A stretch of DNA of 64,000 bases from Blattamonas nauphoetae. Taxonomy: Eukaryota; Preaxostyla; Oxymonadida. The stretch covers positions 62,001-126,000 of the forward strand of contig JARBJD010000071.1 of NCBI GenBank assembly GCA_033064195.1. Reading direction: 5' to 3'. Both the position numbers and the translations under genes were made by a program. The notes beneath the pieces were generated by a model that was given only the letters and a program-made list of their open reading frames with translations, was not told the DNA's origin and made no database searches. This document shows, in pieces, positions 34,294-45,213 of this stretch. Within the stretch, counting starts at the first letter, position 1. The number at the start of each line of letters is the position of its first letter.

Positions 34294-34431
34294 TGAGAAG
34301 CTGGTGATCCACCCTTTCTTCGGAAGTCCACATTATCACAAGTCGCGAGTATGCTCCGAGCGATCTCTTTATTCTCTGCAATTGCATTCGCTTCCGGTTT
34401 TTCGTTCCAATCGATTTCTCCTGGCGCTGTT

Positions 34432-35589
34432 CTACTGAACGATGATTACTATGGAGATAACCTCATGGTCACTTTCGAGATTGAACAACGCAAGAATGCC
34501 GAAAGCGAGCACTTTGCTTCTCAGATCCTCCGACACTTCAGGATGGAGTCCAACAACGCGAGTCTCCACAGCATCGTCCCACCCTTCCTTCCGCAGCATC
34601 CTCTCCCTCCGCTTCAGCCTTCCCCACTTTTCAGTGCGCCATCGGTAAGCCCGATTTCCGCACGTCAAGATTCGAAAATCCAACGTTTCTTCATTCTCCA
34701 CCTCGGTCAGCCAGCGCACTTCCCACTTCGCTTGTTCGAGAAGGAACGCTTCGTCGAGCTCGTCCGCTGCCACTTCCATGAAGAAAATGTGGCGATAACA
34801 AGTGGAGACATCGTCTTCATGTTTTTCTCTGTGAGTGTCATAGAGAGTGAGTGCTGGCGAGTGTGTGATGACGTGAGAGAGGTACTTCCAGACGTGATCG
34901 TAGACAGACCCGCGCAGCGATGGATACTGGGCTTGTTTGATCTCCTCCGTTGCTCCATCCACGGCCAGCATCTGTCGGATGAAATTGACAGTGAATGAGT
35001 GAAAATCGGCTTCGGTGAGAGGGACTGACTGAAAGTCGAAAGATGAGAACAATTTCTTCACCAAATTGCCAGATTGGAGTCGGGTTCGATTTTCTGGTCC
35101 GATTTCGAGTAAGGTGATGATCGCACTGAATGTCAGTTGAATCAGCTCGATGTCTCCTTCTTCAACCGACCTGATGACTACAGTTTCCAGTATGGGATTG
35201 TCTGCAAGAATCGAACGCAGATGAGGATGAAAGTCAACTGCATATTCTAAGGGCAGAATGTTCTTCTGTACGACTTGACGAAGGCGTGATCTGGTGAGTG
35301 GGATTGGGCGAGAGCGACGGCACTTGCAGGAGAGCGGGATTGTATTGTCCATTCTGGTCATCGTTCCTTCCTTTTCTGTTTTGGCCTCTTCCTGCATGAG
35401 TGAGTCTGAACAGACTTTTTTGGTGGTTGAGCAGCAAGAGATGGCCGAGGAAGAAATGCTATTTGCAAAGTTCAGTGGAATCAATGATGGATGCTGAAGG
35501 AGAGGAGAGATGGGTGGAGTGAGAAGAAGGAAAGTGGATGTTGTGGTTGTTGGTTGATGTGGTCGATACAGATCAGCTGAACGAACCAT
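34432..35589 (-). CDS. Alpha-solenoid protein with EEGWDD-type tail
   Basis: A 385-codon frame. The N-terminal 100 residues are Ser/Thr/Pro-rich and of doubtful coding status; a start inside that region is possible. The helical part (LEYAVDFHPHLRSILADNP, RSVEEGDIELIQLTFSAI) leads to the family tail RRERMLRKEGWDDAVETRVV, parallel to gene A (REEGWDDGFELRVV). The 20.8-kb nested transposon begins 46 bp upstream of the first codon and so separates this gene from its former promoter region. Confidence 0.7.
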   Translation of the reverse strand: MVRSADLYRPHQPTTTTSTFLLLTPPISPLLQHPSLIPLNFANSISSSAISCCSTTKKVCSDSLMQEEAKTEKEGTMTRMDNTIPLSCKCRRSRPIPLTRSRLRQVVQKNILPLEYAVDFHPHLRSILADNPILETVVIRSVEEGDIELIQLTFSAIITLLEIGPENRTRLQSGNLVKKLFSSFDFQSVPLTEADFHSFTVNFIRQMLAVDGATEEIKQAQYPSLRGSVYDHVWKYLSHVITHSPALTLYDTHREKHEDDVSTCYRHIFFMEVAADELDEAFLLEQAKWEVRWLTEVENEETLDFRILTCGNRAYRWRTEKWGRLKRRERMLRKEGWDDAVETRVVGLHPEVSEDLRSKVLAFGILALFNLESDHEVISIVIIVQ

Positions 35590-35716
35590 TTGGGGCAGGA
35601 GGGATCACCGGTATTTCACACCGAAAGATAAGTGTAGGCATTGCCAATCTCGGGCCTTTTTCCGGGACTTTTCGGGACTCGGTCGGGACCGTCGGGCCCA
35701 CGTTGGGACCACAAAT

Positions 35717-36575
35717 GGGTGATTCTAAATGAAATGTTACTTTACACTATGGTGCGTTACAAAAAATTAAAAATTGCACAATTTGCATTCATCTGCTTTC
35801 AGGACTGAAAAGTGCTAAATTTTGTAGATTTTGCTTTGATCGCGTTCGATTGAGCTCTTATAGGATCTGGACATTTTATCACTTTTTTTTCTTCACAACG
35901 TTTCAGAAATCAAAGAGGTGGTGGTAAACGACATAAAAAAACGGATTTGTGAGAGAAATGCGAATTGAAAACATATATCATCCAAAAAACCGTGAAAAGC
36001 TTATTTTGGATATCTCACTTCAAACATAAAAGATCTCTATGAAATTTCTGGTGTGTGTCAGAATGGCGTGTTTGTGACGTGGAAATGAAGGAACGACACT
36101 TTTAATGGTTTGCTACAGAGGAGGGAGGCAGATCAGAAAACGCAAGTTCACTGTGAGAAGAGAAGAACGAGACTACCAGATCTGAATGATACAGCTGAAG
36201 GAAAAGAGATGAAAAAACTCGAAATCACAATAAAACATAGAGATGTCAAGTGTCATTGATAGATCTGAGTTGAAATAAAACGGACTTGGAAAGCGAAGAT
36301 GAGAATATATACACTGTTCAAACGATGGAGGTCAGCTTCAAATGATGTGTTAGAACGAGGTACTTGTACAATTTTGGGGGAACGTGTTAGTTTGAGCGAA
36401 GAAGGATCGCTGAAAGAAGAAATCAGACGGAAAAGATTGGATGAAGAGTCAGAAAAATGGAAAACACCTTAATCATGTCGAATGAAGGAGAATATGAGCG
36501 CTCTGAAAATTGTATTGAGTTTCTGCTCATATGACAGAAGAAAATACGCGGGTAACAATTCATTTAGAATCACCC
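35717..36575. mobile_element. 859-bp MITE with AAAT duplication
   Basis: Inverted ends of about 23 bp begin GGGTGATTCTAAATGAA and are flanked by AAAT on both sides (35713-35716, 36576-36579). It encodes no protein. It sits about 80 bp from the left end of the 20.8-kb element. Confidence 0.75.
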
Positions 36576-36579
36576 AAAT

Positions 36580-37129
36580 ACAAATTGTGTGTAGGATCAC
36601 TATCACCTAATTTCACCAAATTCTATCATTTTCACTTCACCATCAAAAATTAGGATTGACTTGTGAAAAAAACGAGATACACAACACATTTAATCATGAG
36701 AATACTTTGATCACACTTGATCCTTAGATGATTTCGAATGTCAGTGGAGAGGCGTGTCGAGTATCTGAGAATGGGTCGTGGTCTCGTGCAGAGGTTGGTC
36801 GAATCCACATCAGCGTGCTGGCTCAGTTGGGTGGTCGAGGGATGAAGGGGATAGTTGACTAAACCAATGAGTGATCCATCTCCAAGCTCAACCAGAGAGC
36901 GTTCTGTTGATGAGTAGGTAGCTAATTAGTTTGTCAGCGCGAGTGCTACTGTTTCTTTCAGAGCCGCGTGATGTACTCCTCCATCCTCTGAAGACGAGCA
37001 CAACATGGATGTCACTTTGAGGACGACCCAATTTGCACGGTTTCCCCTTTCAAGATTCTCAGCGTCTAAGTCGGAAGCCCAAGTTCGATGTTGATCGAGG
37101 AGAGAATGAAGTGAACGACGCTCCGAGAT
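36580..37129. other. No gene recognised (core of hAT-type element)
   Basis: No coding signal or repeat could be supported here. The minus-strand coding-like DNA starts further right. Confidence 0.5.
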
Positions 37130-38107
37130 TCATAGTCCATATCCAGAGATGAACGACGAGCTCAGCATCCCTTTCGAGAACGATCCAGTCACAACAAGTG
37201 GCCCTCCGTCCAACTCTGACGACTTCAACTTGGCGAAAGTGTCGCAACTGGCACTCACTGTATTCAGATTCAGAATTGATCCTGTTTTCATTGAAAACAC
37301 TGTTTCGGACGAGAAGAGTGATTTCAACGAGTTTGACAGTGTGGTCGTTCCACCCGACAGATCGAACAGAGCAGCTGATCGAACATGGTTGAGATGGGTA
37401 ACAGACAGCGGTGACGTGATTGAGAGAGACCCCACTGAGACGGCGAAGAGAGAGGACGTGACGGAGGGTGAATAAATGTTTTGGAGACGTATCTTGAAGC
37501 AGATCCTCCTATCACAGACAGGAAGGGCGCAGTATATGTCTGGTCCAGGTTGGTGACAGAACAGGATGTGAGTGCGAGAGTTCCAATGGCGAGAAGGAAA
37601 AAGGAGAGGGTGAGCTGTGATGCGGAATCGGTGAGTGCATTTGTCCAGAAGCCTCAAAAGTGAGAAGAGAACGGCCAGCCCTGCTTCAGAAGCGAGGAGA
37701 ACGACGCGAAGAACCCTTTTGAAGCTGGGACTACCTGAGCTTTGGTAGTTTACTCGTGTGGAGGGGCGGTCGTAGAAATAAGGGGCGATGAGAGGATCCG
37801 ATTCTTCGACAGGTGAAATCGGATCATTGGAGACAGAGAATGGGTGCACGCAGTGGTTGGAGCGACAGAAAGTGAAGGAGAGAAGTGAGAGGACAGAAAT
37901 CAGATCGGAGCAGAACGACGGGTTCTGCTCTGATGTTGGCGATGTGTTGACGAGAGGCGATTGTGAGTTGTCCATCTCCTTCGAGGCTGGCGAGAAGAGA
38001 GAAACTGGTGTCGGTATGACAGTGTTTGTGGATCTTTCATTGTTTTGTTGTGAATCGAGATGTGATTGGGGATTGCGAGGTGAAGTGAAAAGATGTGAGG
38101 TGTCCAC
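37130..38107 (-). pseudogene. Beta-helix-like fragment in element core
   Basis: A 325-codon minus-strand frame whose last third resembles the extracellular beta-helix style of the giant protein at 20-27 kb (FDLSGGTTTLSNSLKS, LDGGPLVVTGSFSKGM). The first two-thirds is Ser/Pro-rich, with a basic middle that overlaps another plausible frame. It ends without a membrane segment or kinase-like part. Most likely a captured and decaying fragment of such a gene. Confidence 0.4.
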
Positions 38108-39156
38108 AGCTCTGTGACGAGTGCGTGCGATACTGAGAGAGAAGAGTCGAGCTCAACTTCGAGATTGGGAGGCACTGGTGTCGACGGATCTGATAGGGCT
38201 CGGACGCCGAGTACGCGCGAATTCAGACTGACAACCTTTGCTTCGTGTTTGTGGAGCCTCCCCAACATCGAGAGAAGAAAGACAGATGGAGGAGAAGGAA
38301 GGTAGGCGGTGTTTGTAAACGGAAGAACGCTGAGTGGAGAAAATAAAAGCTTCGACTGAGTCGGAGGGAGAGGGTGGAGCTGGATGGACTCCCCTTTCGA
38401 CGACAGCTGGTCAAACAACCCGTCCAAACTCACTCCGATCTTCAATTTCGTCGTCCTGTTGGCGAGAGGGACGATGAGGGGGAATTTCGCTTGGGCGAAG
38501 TCGAGTGGAGAGAGGCACAGCTTGATCGGATTAGCTGTCTTTTTGTACTTGTTGGACGTCAGAAGAAGCTCGGTTATTCGAAGACGAGGGACGATCCGCG
38601 TAAGCGTATGAATGACTTCCGATCGGATGAAGCGAGTGAATTCGTCAGACATCAACAGCCTTCCTGACTGTTCTCGCTTGATTCTGGTAGGTGTAGCTGT
38701 GGGCTCGACGGGTTAGTCGTTTGGTAACTCGTTGAGGATGAAGAGCGACGAGGTCTTTGAAAGTGTCTCCCATCGTTTGGAGGATGGTATCGACTCCTTC
38801 ACAACCTAATCAAAACCCTTGAATACAGCCTCGATCGCAGTCTTGGTGACCATCGCGCATGGAGATGGCGAGGGAGTGGTGGTTGTGAGGGAAGGGGCGA
38901 TCTTACGGAATGGTTAAGTATAGGCGCAGATCCGATTTTCGCTACGCGCAGATCTAACAATTCGGATACGCGCAGATCCAAATGGATACGCGCAGATCTA
39001 AACTTTTGTTGTTTCTGTTTGAATTTATGGCTGATTGTTGTCTCAGAAAACTTCAATATGGACTGATTTACTCTCAAACATCTTTCAGAATAACAAATCG
39101 ATTGAAAAAAGTTGATTAATTATGCAAGGTGATTCTAAAAAAGTGACTGTCGTGAA

Positions 39157-39348
39157 TTGCGGTTTAAAGATACTGCACTGGATGAAATCTTGAAAATTCT
39201 GGTTGTGATCCATGATAATGCTAATATACCCGACTACGGTGACAAAGACCAAGGGTTATGGAGTGTGTTGGCCTTCGGTATTGGAGGCGTTCAATTTGAC
39301 AACATAGCGGCTTCTGTGGTATTAAAAAGATCAAAAAGAATGGAGTAG
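39157..39348 (+). pseudogene. Coding-like fragment in MULE-like element
   Basis: A 63-codon frame with protein-like content (DEILKILVVIHDNANIPD, DQGLWSVLAFGIGGVQFD). No domain recognised. Its short length and lack of neighbouring exons suggest a captured exon. Confidence 0.35.
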
Positions 39349-39464
39349 TGGATTGAATTGTTGCTGTGTTAATTTGGAGGGGAGAAAGGGGGTCGAGCGA
39401 CGAGGTGGTTGTGTTTTACGTGAGCTCACGTTGATTATCTGGTCGTTTACAGTAGGATGAGTTA

Positions 39465-40358
39465 TCACCCTCCTCGCTCCACATTGGCGAACGGCGACGA
39501 CGTTTGCACGTCTTCGCTCCGCTTCTCTTTCTCCCGCTCGACCTTCCCTTTCGACGACCCAATTTTCGGAGGCGTGTGTGTTGCTAGTGGGCTGCCCTCC
39601 TTCGAAGCAGCTGCGGCCTTCTTTGGAGTTGCATGAGCGGGCGGGGAGGGACTGGGCTGTCGTGTTGGCTGTCGTGTGGCTGAAGACGAACGAGCTGGTG
39701 CTTTCTTTGCTGACGGTGTTGTTGGTTTCGTCTCTTTCGACTGTTGTAATGACACGCCTGTCGGTGTCCTCGGTCGGGCTGAGCGTGGCTGAGACGGAGT
39801 AGTCGAGGCTGCTCGTTGAAGCATTCCCTGCAGCTCCCCAAATTGGTCTTCCAATTTCTGCATTTTCTGTTTGTCGGTGCTTTTGGGGCGGTCGGACAGA
39901 GGTGAGCCGGTTTTTGGTCGATCGGCGACTTTGGGAGTGACACGCTTGGCTGAGAGTGACCTTCTCTCTGCACTCTTCGGTGGAGCCTGTTTGGGTGTAG
40001 GATCAGCTGAACTTGGTCGAGGAGCTGATGTTGGGCGTGGAGAGGCTGATTTTTTTTGAACTGCCTTTGCAACAGCCATTTTAGGTTTTGCAGGTGAAGA
40101 AACTTGCTTTGGTTTGATGAAATAGTCTTCGAGGGGAGGGAAGGACGATGGATTCTGCTTCTTTGCCAACTCTTCCGCCCTCTGCCGTTCCTTTTCGAGT
40201 GCTTGTTGTGTTAAGATCTCTTTTTGTCTGGCTTTGGCTTCTTCAACTCTGCGTTCGGCCTCCATTCGCTCTTTTGACTGAACATTGTTCTGTGCTTGAG
40301 GAGTGGATGCTCGTGGAACTGGTGAATGGGCTCGATTTGGTGGTTGGGTCGGTTTCAC
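39465..40358 (-). CDS. Disordered Ser/Pro/Lys-rich protein with short coiled coil
   Basis: A frame of about 297 codons opened from a GTG; the true start is upstream or in another exon, because PPPQQQGV precedes it in frame. Residues 30-67 form a charged helix (EAERRVEEAKARQKEILTQQ) likely to coil. The rest is low-complexity (SPRPTSAPRPSSADPTPKQ and similar) with a weak second helix near KMQKLEDQFGELQGML. Such composition is common in cytoskeleton-associated proteins, but nothing specific can be assigned. It lies inside the MULE-like element and is the best candidate for captured cargo. Confidence 0.5.
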   Translation of the reverse strand: MKPTQPPNRAHSPVPRASTPQAQNNVQSKERMEAERRVEEAKARQKEILTQQALEKERQRAEELAKKQNPSSFPPLEDYFIKPKQVSSPAKPKMAVAKAVQKKSASPRPTSAPRPSSADPTPKQAPPKSAERRSLSAKRVTPKVADRPKTGSPLSDRPKSTDKQKMQKLEDQFGELQGMLQRAASTTPSQPRSARPRTPTGVSLQQSKETKPTTPSAKKAPARSSSATRQPTRQPSPSPPAHATPKKAAAASKEGSPLATHTPPKIGSSKGKVEREKEKRSEDVQTSSPFANVERGG

Positions 40359-41063
40359 ACCCTGTTGTTGTGGAGGCGGATAAATAAGCGAAAATATCGT
40401 TCATCCAAACCGTCTCCGGTACTGGTATTTCATTTTCACGGAAATGACTCACCAAACGCCAAAATCAGAACGAAATTTTGACGAGTGGCATCAGAAGAAG
40501 CAGGATCGCGATGGATCAGGAAAGTTGTCAAAGTTACATTAAGTTGCTGATCATCTGGATCACTTGTTGATCATTCAAGACAGATATCACCCAAGTTACG
40601 TTGAGGAGGATCCTGATGAGGATCGAGATGGTTTCGAGAGAAGAGGAGGAGTAGGATGAAGAGAACGATGCAGATCCTGCGAGAACAGAGGAATGAAAGA
40701 GCAAAGAGTTGAGGTAAGTGAATATTTTAAGAATAAGAGCAGACAATGAAGAGGAAAAGGTGGGCAATCAAATGGATACACAGAACAGCCTAAAGCGTGA
40801 TCCATGTGCAAGAAAATGGAAAAATATGGTCAGTGTGGGAAAATGACATACCAAGCTAAGTAATATTGGACTCTGATTTGGAGTTGAAACATCAATCGAG
40901 AGACGGGTGATGGTAAGATCAACATTCTCGAATGACGACATTACACAATTAGATTTATGAAAAGTATGTGAGAGTAAAAATGAATTGTGAGCATTCAGAG
41001 TGAAATGACATGAATTGGATATGGTATGCACAAAACAATCATCGATCCTTTTGGATCTGCGTG
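40359..41063. other. No gene recognised
   Basis: Interior of the MULE-like element between its cargo CDS and the nested MITE. Only short low-complexity ORFs were seen. Confidence 0.5.
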
Positions 41064-41208
41064 TACAGGGTGAGCCAAAAGTAACCTTCTCTAGGGGCCG
41101 ATCAAAGCCTTTTTCGACAAAAGTTAAAAAAGATAGGCATGGGCAGTGGTCGGTCTGAAAACATCGAGTCCAGTCCCTAAAAATAAAACAGTCGGCGACT
41201 TTTTTGAA

Positions 41209-41280
41209 TCGCGTTTTAGTCGAGTGGTAACACGACCGCTTTTTGCTCCCCCGACCCAGGATCGAGTCCCGCCAGAGTCA
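41209..41280 (+). repeat. tRNA-derived sequence 1
   Basis: An A-box-like TAGTCGAGTGGTAA and a B-box-like GGATCGAGTCCCG lie at tRNA spacing, but the acceptor stem does not pair. More likely a SINE or tRNA relic than a working gene. Confidence 0.5.
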
Positions 41281-42444
41281 CTTTATTATTCTCTTTTTCT
41301 CATTTTTGATTCACAGTATCACGATAATTAGTTCATCTCAAATTTCTCGAAATTAGTGTTCAACACGTCTTAGATCAAGAGTCCCTGAGTCGGTCTGTCC
41401 TTCCCCAACATCGGACAAAAAGTCGGCCTGTCCAACCGACACCGACTCCTTCTCTTCGTTCTCACACCTTTTCCACTCACCCAGATAATGATGAAATGGT
41501 GTTTTAATTCTTTTTCATCATTTCCATCCTCTTTCTCTTCATTTGTCAGCAAAAGATGACAGGATCCAGCCCAACTCCGAAATAAGCATTTTGAGAAGAG
41601 AAAACGAACATTCACAACATCAGTATGCTTTTACATAGTTTTTACACTCTTATCAACCTCTTTCTCATCATTTATGTGAAGTTGATGTCTTGTCCATCCA
41701 CTATCGTCGACCATCTCCACGCGATCTCTACCCGGTGGTGATGAAGAATGGAATACTGTGTGGATTTGGGGAATGAAGCAGCACCGATTGAGTACCTTGT
41801 ACTCACTTGATATCGTGGCATAGACCTAGACCTTCCTGACACCAGGCAAGAACCAGCAACCGCCGATCAGCTCGCATGTGGCTGTATACTCACCTGTGTC
41901 TCGCTCGATGATTGTTTTTGGATGTCAGACATCGGAACGGGCAGAGAACAAGCTGTGGGATTCCTCTATCTCCCAGAATTCTTGATCGGTCGTGACAACG
42001 GAATCGTCGCCTCCCCAACCCCGCTATTTCTACTCAACGTGCACACAATTCATCACCTCTGCACTTCAAACTTTCTCATTCACTACATTTCCTCTGTCAA
42101 TCCCAGCTGTGACAGGCAGTCAACCCTCCGTTCATGAGCTCCGAATTCCACCCTGTCCCACCTGCAGCGGTTCCCAAAGTGGCCTCGATTGATGTGGGGA
42201 CGCCGATGGTTCGTTTTTTGTGATTTCGGGAGGGATGGTGTATGACCACAGCTTCCTCTCCAACATTTAGGTTTTGGAGGAGATCGCAGACTCTAAAACG
42301 GATATCCCTACGACAGTGAACGACACTGTCTCGCAGCTGATCAAATAACCTAATTCACAACAGAGATTCATACAAGAGGGTATTTTATGAACTCTTACTG
42401 TCAAAAGCGACGATCGACGAACTACAAGGGATATACGCAATGAT

Positions 42445-44038
42445 ATGAGATTTGGAATTGTCCACACAGCAGCCACATGTTCTTTCGGGCTTCTAAAACA
42501 CAAGTCTGTGCGAGTTCATCCAACCCTTCCGTCAAGTTTGGCAGTCACCTTTCGTCACCATTGTTCTGTCGACACTGTGCCAAACACACGCGAAGTTGTT
42601 TCTAATTTCCACACTCTCGATCCTAAATCGGGACAGTATGCACTTGAGGTGCTCGTTCCTGGGGAAGGTGAATTTGAACAGGGAGCTGACGAAAATGAGC
42701 ATCATGAACTTTTCCATCGTGCTCACTCCTATTTTCTTTGAAGAATCCAACCAAACAGCCCTCTTTCACAGGCTCTGAAGTTTTGAATGCAAAACACGAA
42801 CTCTGTTCATGCTTGTATCAGAATGCTTGTTCTGCTCCAGCATTGCCTGGTCAAAGCGCTCCACTGATTGGAAGGGAGTGCAGGGGCGTTCATGAAGGAG
42901 CAGGGGCTCGAAGCAAGGGAGTTGTGCTTCAGCTACGCGTTTGACTGGCCGGACGAGAGGTGGATGCTGGGCGAGGTGAAGGGATAGGTTGGGATGCTTA
43001 CGATGAACTAATTCCGAGTGCCGTGGATGGGAGAAGAGGCGAGGAAGGGTGAGAAGGAGCGGAAGAGGAAGGAGGAGAAGGAGGAGGAAGCTGTATAGCC
43101 GACACTCTCTATCCTGCCTTCCGATCGCTTGCCAGACAAGACGCGGCTTCGGAAGTGCTGGCCGGAGTGGGTGTGGGAGGCCGGGTTCCAAGAGACGAAG
43201 AGCAGGCATCGCTGTTGCTGTGCGATCTTCCGAACTGCCTGCACAGCGTGGACAGTGCAAAGGGAAGGAACGAGGGAGTGAGGAACTAAGGAAGGCGAGT
43301 GTTCGAACACACAGGCGACGCAGGCGACAAAGCTCCGAAAGAAGACGCAGCGATGCTGGACCGATTTCGGAAGGAGAGGCCGCACACCATCCGAATGGGC
43401 GCGATTGCGCCAGTGGCACTTGTCGATGTGTGGTTCTGTTTCTTGTTGGGTTGTGGTTGTTGTTTGATTGTGTTTCCTGTTTTTGTGTTTGTTTCTTCAT
43501 GACGTGTCTTCTTTCTGTGCAGGCAAAGGCCATCCCACCCGACCCGCGCCACTCTGTGCTCCCTCCACCCCCACCCAACACGCCACCCAGTCTGCCTTCC
43601 TCTCTTCCTCACTCTCCCTCTCCTCCAGCCCTCTCCCTCTCAACCATCTCTCCTTCGTCTTTCCCCGATCTTCTGGCTGAGCACATCCCATACACACCTG
43701 ATGTGGATTCTCTGCTGACACACGTGGCGCCACTGGAGGACGATGTGAAGAAGCAGCAAGATGAGCGGCTGGAGCATCTGAAGCTTCGGGATACGCAGGC
43801 GACGCAGCCACCAACAGTGGAGACAAGTGTAAATGTGACAGTTTGTTCACAACAGTATCTCCGCGAGAGTGAAAAACGAGGGATGGAAGACAGCTCAGCC
43901 ATCTTTTTAAGTCAAGAAGTGTCCATCACTTGTTCTCCCCTTTCATTCAAAACACAACGATTCGCTGTTCCTTTAATCTTCCCAAACATTCACATATATT
44001 CTTTTATTGACAATACTTTGGTTTTTACGAAAATCTGA
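42445..44038 (+). pseudogene. Coding-like cargo of nested hAT-like element
   Basis: Several plus-strand pieces look coding: 42445-42741, a stretch near 42896-42950 (LCFSYAFDWPDERWMLGEVK) and 43049-44038. The last has a basic N-terminal part, a Pro/Ser-rich middle and a charged segment, TPDVDSLLTHVAPLEDDVKK. They do not join in one frame and no domain is recognised. Intron-containing captured gene sequence is one reading; unrelated short ORFs is the other. Confidence 0.35.
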
Positions 44039-44722
44039 AGGATTAAACACACTGTTTTTGGTGAAAAGGGCACGATCACAAAAAAATGCAGTCGGTCGGT
44101 CGACGAGCAGTCGGACCGACCGCTGCCCATGCCTAAAAAAAGAGAGTTTCAAGACGTGAAATATGAAGAGAGTGATCATTAAAGCTTAACTGAATTCTCG
44201 TTCGTTTTTTGTCAGAAATCGGGACATGCGAACGATCTGACTTCATTCGTACACTGCACTGAAGTTGATTAGAAAGAAATCAGTGAATGAGGTGGTGAGC
44301 AAACAGTATAGCGACAACGATCTCTATTTGATGTTTGTTTTCGAAAAGATGACATAAAAACACAATTGTGGGATGAAGGTTACTTTTGGCTCACCCTGTA
44401 TCCTTTTGGATCTGCGCGTATCCAAATAAGTGGATCTGCGTGTAGCGAAAATCGGATCTGCGCCTTTACTTAACCTTACGGAATGAGTGGATGGTGGGGG
44501 CGAGTTGCACGATGGTCGGGGTGGGCGAGTCGGAGAAGTCGCTGTCGACAGGCATTGACTGGTTGGAGAGATATACTTCCATCATTCCGACCTCAGACAC
44601 ACTCTTGTTTCCATCTGAACAGAATATCTGATGGAACTTGGTTGATGAGAGGGAGATGAAATGAGAAGGCCATTTGTTCCTGTTCATTCAGGCTTTCAGT
44701 TTCAACTTAGTTCGATTGGGCT

Positions 44723-45154
44723 GCCTCAATTTGAAGTTGGTTTTCTCGAGTGCAGTTGGTTTTCTGAACTGCAGTTGGTTTTCTGAACGACCGTTGGTTT
44801 TCTGAACGACCGTTGGAAATCTGAACGACCGTTGGAAATCTGCAAAAAAAGTTGGTTTTTTTAAACCTTATCGGTGTGGATGTTTGATCAAAAAAAAATT
44901 GTACAAATGGACGAGTTGGTAGATACAAAGACTTCCACTGTTGGGTCCCAGGTTCGAATCCCGGGATCTCCAACTTTTTCTTAACAGGATTTTTCTGACG
45001 TGATCATTCATATTTTTGTGAAATTATTGCAGTATTCATGATCGGATGAGTAATGTTCGACAATTGGATTGAATTGGCCTTTTTGAATCGGATCATCCCA
45101 CTTTCTCTTTAACTCTCCTCTCTCTGGTGTATACCGCCCTTTCAACAGGATATA
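44723..45154 (+). repeat. Left inverted-repeat arm with tandem sub-repeats
   Basis: The outer part has tandem copies of an 18-19 bp motif around TCTGAACGACCGTTGG; the inner part includes a tRNA-like segment (44901-44972). This arm has one more sub-repeat than the right arm. Confidence 0.8.
44901..44972 (+). repeat. tRNA-derived sequence 2 (left arm)
   Basis: TGGACGAGTTGG resembles an A box and GGTTCGAATCC is a perfect B box. The 3' end GGATCTCCA is tRNA-like, but the 5' side (GTACAAA) cannot form the acceptor stem. It could drive Pol III transcription without giving a tRNA. Confidence 0.6.
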
Positions 45155-45213
45155 TTCTGTACCAACAATCACAAAAAATGAATCATGAGATGATACAATG
45201 AAACAGAGCAAGA

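Larger units (their letters stand above)
41134..44135. mobile_element. 3.0-kb hAT-like element inside the MITE
   Basis: Inverted ends begin TAGGCATGGGCAG followed by GGTCGGTC with two mismatches. The 8-bp direct repeat AAAAAAGA flanks it (41126-41133, 44136-44143). No transposase is recognisable, so it is non-autonomous. It contains a tRNA-like segment and coding-like cargo. The first seven bases match the ends of the 20.8-kb element. Confidence 0.8.
41066..44398. mobile_element. Mariner-type MITE carrying a nested hAT-like element
   Basis: Inverted 24-bp ends beginning CAGGGTGAGCCAAAAGTAAC are flanked by TA (41064-41065, 44399-44400). Removing the nested element leaves about 320 bp, close in size to the 355-bp MITE at 6227, whose ends are related (both start CAGGGTG). 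It is inserted in the tandem-repeat end region of the MULE-like element. Confidence 0.85.
38912..44475. mobile_element. 5.56-kb MULE-like element
   Basis: Inverted ends begin GGTTAAGTATAGGCGCAGAT and GGTTAAGTAAAGGCGCAGAT and share most of about 70 bp, including internal tandem copies of a GGATCTGCGCGTA-type motif. The 9-bp direct repeat TTACGGAAT flanks it (38903-38911, 44476-44484). Nine-base duplications are characteristic of Mutator-like elements, though the family is assigned only from this. No transposase was recognised. Without the nested MITE/hAT it is about 2.2 kb and carries at least one host-like CDS, as in Pack-MULEs. Confidence 0.85.
37900..44699 (-). pseudogene. Unrecognised gene split by a MULE-like element
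   Basis: The coding-like pieces are 44485-44699, 38812-38911 and 37900-38655. Removing the 5.56-kb element and one 9-bp repeat joins PTIVQLAPTIHSFRK directly to IAPSLTTTTPSPSP in one frame, ending at a TAG at 38807. After a one-base frame change coding-like sequence continues (GCEGVDTILQTMGDTFKDLV), then MSDEFTRFIRSEVIHTLTRI and a long basic/Ser-rich region. No family recognised. The gene lies in the core of the 20.8-kb element and was already degraded or has decayed since. Confidence 0.5.

Noticed and set aside
43000-43600. Arginine-rich plus-strand start of 43049-44038 as a nucleic-acid-binding domain
   Set aside because: The RRRRRR stretch comes from a purine-rich simple run (GAGGAAGGAGGAGAAGG), with an equally open opposite strand.
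44901-44972. Functional tRNA gene
   Set aside because: The T-arm and 3' end look right, but the 5' acceptor side does not pair with the 3' side, and an inverted copy exists in the other arm of the same unit.
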